DNA from: Glycine soja
Lineage: Eukaryota; Streptophyta; Magnoliopsida; Fabales; Fabaceae
Direction of reading: 5' to 3'
DNA length: 64,000 nucleotides
NCBI RefSeq assembly: GCF_004193775.1
Contig: NC_041019.1
Span: forward strand, 15,843,020 to 15,907,019
The position numbers and the translations under genes were made by a program. Positions within the stretch are counted from its first letter, which is position 1, and each line of letters begins with the position of its first letter. The notes under the pieces are model-generated. The model saw only the letters and a program-made list of their open reading frames with translations. It made no database searches and was not told the origin of the DNA. Shown one piece after another: positions 60,087-64,000 of this stretch.

Positions 60087-63000
60087 TCATCATGCAAAAG
60101 GAGAGAGTGTGAGAGTGAGAGAGAGTTTCATATTGCAATGTAGTTTTCCCTTTTCCGGATGAAAATGAAATCATCAAGAGGGTATCTGTGTCAATTGATT
60201 ACCATACATAATGAGTTATAATTAAATTAAAAACCCATGTTTTGATAAACTTGATGTATAAAATAGGATATGTTAAGTAGATTTTTCTTTTTCGGGTGGA
60301 ACTTGAAAATTTTTATATAAAAAGAATAATAGATTAGTCACCTTTTTCTTTTTCAGACTAGTCTTTCTGTAAAAATTGTGAGTCATGGGTCATGAGAAAA
60401 AATTTCCAATTAACTGTGAGACCGTGCTTGTTGGTGTCTGATTGCATGCTATTGCAGAGGGGCCACTAAAATAAAGGAGGATTCTCTGCTTACATTTTTA
60501 CCATTTTTTTAATCCAATTAGCTTTGCTTGCTTTTAAATCAAACCTTTGTACTATTAAGCAAAGGTCTTTTTTTATACAAGTACATTTTTTTCTCGCATA
60601 TATTTTATTTTTGAGATAATCTTATTCGAAACACTGTGACAAATTAAGTATGAACACTTTTTTTTAGGAATTCAAAATTAGATTGTTGAGTTGTTAGAGA
60701 CTAACTCCTTGTACTTAGATCTAACCCCTTAATTACAAGACCATGTAAAAATATTTATGCTGATTTCATTGATCCAAAGGAAGGGTGAGCAAAATCCAGT
60801 GAAACTTGACAAAGTAGGTATTAAAAAAAGAAAGGGAATCAAGCACACATTCCAAGAGGGGGAAAAAGACAAGGAGATGGAAAGGGTGGGGAAGAAAACA
60901 AGGAGAGTTGGAAATGGTCATTCTCGTGAATGGGACATTGTCGATTTTTCTCTTGTTCATGACAAGGGAAGGAGCGGGAGTGGATCAGTGTAGTCCTTAC
61001 TACTCCATGTGTGATCACTGTCATCCACTTCTCTTCTTTTCACCTTCACTTTCAAGTCACTTCTCTCTCCTTTATGTGTGTGTCTCTCCTTGTAATATTG
61101 TACATACACTTTTCCTTTTCCCTCCTTCTGTGTTGATAATGTGCCAATGATGAAAGTGGTCAAAACTTGGCACTGCAAAGAAACTAAAATTATGGTTGTC
61201 ACGACCTATTTGTTTGTTTACTCCCATATCTCTACGTCATTGACATGCAATGGAACTGTGGAGATTTCAACTCAGGTGAATGTGCATGCACATACAAAAT
61301 TTTTTAAAAAAATATGAGTATATCTAATGTTCATTTATTAATACTTCACCTTCACTTCTCTTTTTTCTATTGGATCTTTTCATTCTCCATTTTCCTCCAT
61401 TCCTTTGTTTAAATCTTGTCCGGTGTTTTCATAGATTTAATTGATTGGGAAACATGGGCCTTTTGGGCACCATCATATCATCATAGAGGTTCCCAGTGAC
61501 AAAGTTCATGTTCTTTTAACACTTTCTTTTATATATATTTTTAATAATTAGTTAAAATTTGTTAAGACTCGTGGGATGCTGCGAGTCTTATTAATTTAAT
61601 AAGTTTACTCTTAATTTTATATTTTACTTTCTATATATGGTGTGTTGTCAGTTTTCCTCCCTCAAGATTTTTTTAGGTAAGCAATAAGTAATTTTACTGG
61701 GACAACTCGAGACTATTTACTTCGTAAAATTTACATTATGTGAAAATTTTATATTTTATCTCTTTAGTTATAAATATTAAAAGAAATGTGTAAATGCATT
61801 TTTAACATTCTTTTAAACACACTCTTATATTATTTATTAAAATTTATTAGAAATTACGAGATTCTATAGGTTATATTGTTTACCTAACAACTATCATTAT
61901 TTATTTTTCCATACTAATAATATATTGTTAAAAGAAAGTGTACTAAAAATTGTGTTATACTAACCCTTCTCATGTTAACAAATATTGATAAAGGTTAACT
62001 TGTTTATTAGCTGACCAAGAAAGAGATAAAAGCATAATTTTCATGTGGCAAGTTCACTAGTAACAACCGCATGTGAGCCTAGATTTCGTTTCAATGAAGA
62101 ATGGGCTGTTCCCTGATGCCTGCATTGCAAATTTGCCAAATTTCGTGCTACCGCTTCCTTGTCATCTCTTCCCATTTAATTTCTGGTTGTCTTGGCGAAA
62201 AAGACAAAGGTTAATTCTGATTGAAAAGAAAACTCCAAGATATTGTTTTACAGATGTGTAATATTCGTAGTCAACAGTTGAAGTAGAAGTGACTCTCATT
62301 ATTTTTTTTTCCATGGTAAATTAACTAAACAATTGAAATCATATGACATTAATGTCAAATTAAGTTACTAAAAGGGAGAATATAATGAGAAATTATTAAG
62401 TTGTTCAGAACTATCATGTGTCTATGATTCAAACTAATTTTTGCGTGACATGTATTTAAAATTTTTAACTTATAAAAACAATCAACAACACTTAATTATG
62501 TTATGTGAAGATTGATTGGAACTATAAGAACCCGGAACTATCAAATAACTTCTCAAACTTTAGTGGGGAGAAGATGCAACTAGTTGTCTCACTTATATTT
62601 TACCTTCAAACAATAAGATAAATTAAGTTTAAGAAAGCTAGAATTTACGGGAGAAAAAAAAGAAGAAAAGAAAACAGTGGTGCCAGATACTAAATCTTTC
62701 TTAATATAGTAGTATTATGCAATGCTAATAACTAAGATACAGCACGACATATTTTCTAATTCATATACAAATTAGTATTTTCTTTGTGGCAGCTTTTATA
62801 TATATATATATATCCCCTAAGTTAATAGTTAGTTTAGAGCTTTAATATATAGATATTGAAACTTCCCATACTTAATTGATGCTGTCAACATGGTGATGAA
62901 TATGACAACAAATCTTATTATAGTAACCTGTAACCTTATCCACGGATTACATGAGAAATCCGATGAAAATCTATTTCTATATTAAACAACGCATGTGATA

Positions 63001-63322
63001 ACATCTGGATTGCTTCAAATATATTCATTAATATATTAATGCATTGCGCTGTTATACTTATGGGATCATGTGAACATGGTTTTTAAAATGCTTTGCAAAT
63101 GACTGAAGATTTTGGCATTTTGATGACAGTTTCTCAGAAGCCAACTATGATTTTTCAGCAAAGTTTTGTCAGTGGACATAATCAATTAACTAATGTTGGA
63201 ATCACAAAAGATCGAGATTTAGTGGCCACGTGCTTGGTGGTTCCAAATTGGACATGTATGATAGGGTGGTTAGGGTTATTGTTAGTTGCAGAATATATAA
63301 GAGCATTCCCTGCATGCATGTT
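60087..63322. other. 3' flank of the HD-Zip gene and non-coding spacer
   Basis: 60087-60250 is likely 3' untranslated sequence with a GA-rich start (GAGAGTGTGAGAGTGAGAGA). The remainder is AT-rich; open runs at 60757-61200 follow purine/pyrimidine-rich composition and show no family. A short AT microsatellite is at about 62799-62812. No gene or RNA is supported. Confidence 0.55.
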
Positions 63323-64000
63323 CATTACTAAAAAAATGTTATTTATGTCGCTGATTCTAAGATGGTTCTAAAGAATCGTCAACCATCTTAGAATGTATGA
63401 CGGTGACATTTTTGTAATAAATAAGAACACATGACGTTTGCATATAACCGTCTTTGAATAGTATGTAAACATATAAGCGATGACAAACTTGTAAATTTAT
63501 GCTTTTGTACAAAGACGGTTTAAACTCAAAAACTGTCTTTGTATGGTATCATCTTAGCAATAGATAAAACATGCATTAATATTTAGGTTTACATAAATTC
63601 ATCATAGATTTAAGATCCTTGCAAAACTATTCTGCTTGCAGTATCTTCTTTTCCCCACACTGACCCAATATGTGTGCATCATTGCTTTTAAATTTGATGG
63701 TCATGGGACGTTCGTCTCCCAATGACAAACTATTGCTAGTACCAATGAAGGTTAGTATTACTTTGAGATTTTTTAATTTGTTTTGTTTTTAGCCATTAGT
63801 AGAAGTAAAATGCACTTTTTGAATATTGATTGAACAATGAGAGGTTTATATAGAATTGAGGTGCATTGAATATTTGAGGCACAACTGATGATGACAATTG
63901 TTTTTCTCCATGGTTGTAGGTTGTCAAATGGGGGCGCTCTGTATATGCAAATATTGAGAAATTTATCCAGTTTCAGCTTACAGTAAATGTGGACGCTCTA
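63323..64000. mobile_element. Left part of a second CACTA-type element, runs off the right edge
   Basis: Starts CATTACTAAAAAAATG, the same first 13 bases as the element at 22556. Subterminal hairpins follow: ATTCTAAGATGGTT (63354-63367) with its exact complement at 63381-63394, and TACAAAGACGGTTT/AAAACTGTCTTTGTA at about 63508-63543. These have the ACGGTT/AACCGT style of CACTA subterminal arrays. No right end appears before the window stops. The ATPase fragment lies inside, suggesting a second gene-carrying element. Confidence 0.5.
63697..64000 (+). pseudogene. Fragment of an autoinhibited plasma-membrane-type Ca2+-ATPase (ACA)
   Basis: Two exon-like pieces of a P2B calcium pump. The first, 63697-63750, reads VMGRSSPNDKLLLV, the block just before the hinge region, and meets a GTTAGT donor. 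The second, 63920-64000, follows a TTGTAG acceptor and reads VVKWGRSVYANIEKFIQFQL then TVNVDAL, the fifth membrane-segment region, continuing off the window. Between these blocks the intact family has the hinge exon with the TGDGTNDAPAL motif needed for Mg/ATP chemistry. Only 169 bp of intron-like sequence is present here and the motif is absent. The exon before the first piece is also not visible. It therefore looks like a rearranged or captured fragment, not a working pump. The position of VDAL differs from the usual VAAL. Confidence 0.75.

Noticed and set aside
60757..61202. Several overlapping open frames on both strands
   Set aside because: Composition-driven (purine-rich on one strand) with no domain or start context.
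1..64000. CRISPR arrays, operons or bacterial-type regulatory sites
   Set aside because: The DNA is plant nuclear, with introns and retrotransposons; no regularly spaced repeat-spacer array was seen.
1..64000. tRNA or rRNA genes
   Set aside because: No cloverleaf-forming sequence with A/B boxes or rRNA segment was recognised by eye; the only tRNA-related sequence is the primer site of the TRIM.

Overview
The window is plant nuclear DNA: AT-rich and gene-poor, with long GT-AG introns, several families of LTR retrotransposons and many small inverted-repeat elements. Retroelement ends of a soybean-like type (a Sirevirus-like LTR, and an LTR carrying CTCGCCTAGGCGAG motifs) and the two intact genes point to a legume, most likely Glycine. 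The species call is an inference from sequence style; no search was run.

Layout. 1-2.8 kb: the 5' part of a decayed Ty3/gypsy element on the minus strand. 2.8-10.5 kb: a heavily stopped Ty1/copia Sirevirus-like element, with an extra coiled-coil/proline-rich region after pol. 11-12.8 kb: a FAR1/MULE-like fragment and a small hAT-like element. 14.3-17.4 kb: a decayed PIF/Harbinger element, both ORFs. 17.4-18.6 kb: a Sirevirus-type LTR and a MITE. 22.56-27.45 kb: a candidate Pack-CACTA element with a matching TTA target duplication, carrying a tetraspanin fragment, spliced exons of an unrecognised gene, one further exon, and a TRIM element. 27.6 kb: a lone RRM exon. 31.8-36.75 kb: a complete 14-exon sucrose transporter gene of the SUT2/SUC3 clade. 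43.3-50.1 kb: a probable gypsy solo LTR split by a young, apparently complete Ty1/copia element (intact 1327-residue Gag-Pol, near-identical LTRs, CTATG target duplication). 58.36-60.09 kb: a complete HD-Zip I transcription factor gene of the HB13 type, behind a promoter/leader built from two tandem duplications. 63.3 kb to the right edge: another CACTA-type end followed by a broken calcium-ATPase fragment.

Only two host genes look intact: the sucrose transporter and the HD-Zip factor. Both show upstream AUGs that could control translation. The rest is transposon-derived or unassigned non-coding DNA. The most notable part is the gene-capturing CACTA material: one element delimited on both sides, and a second entering the right edge.
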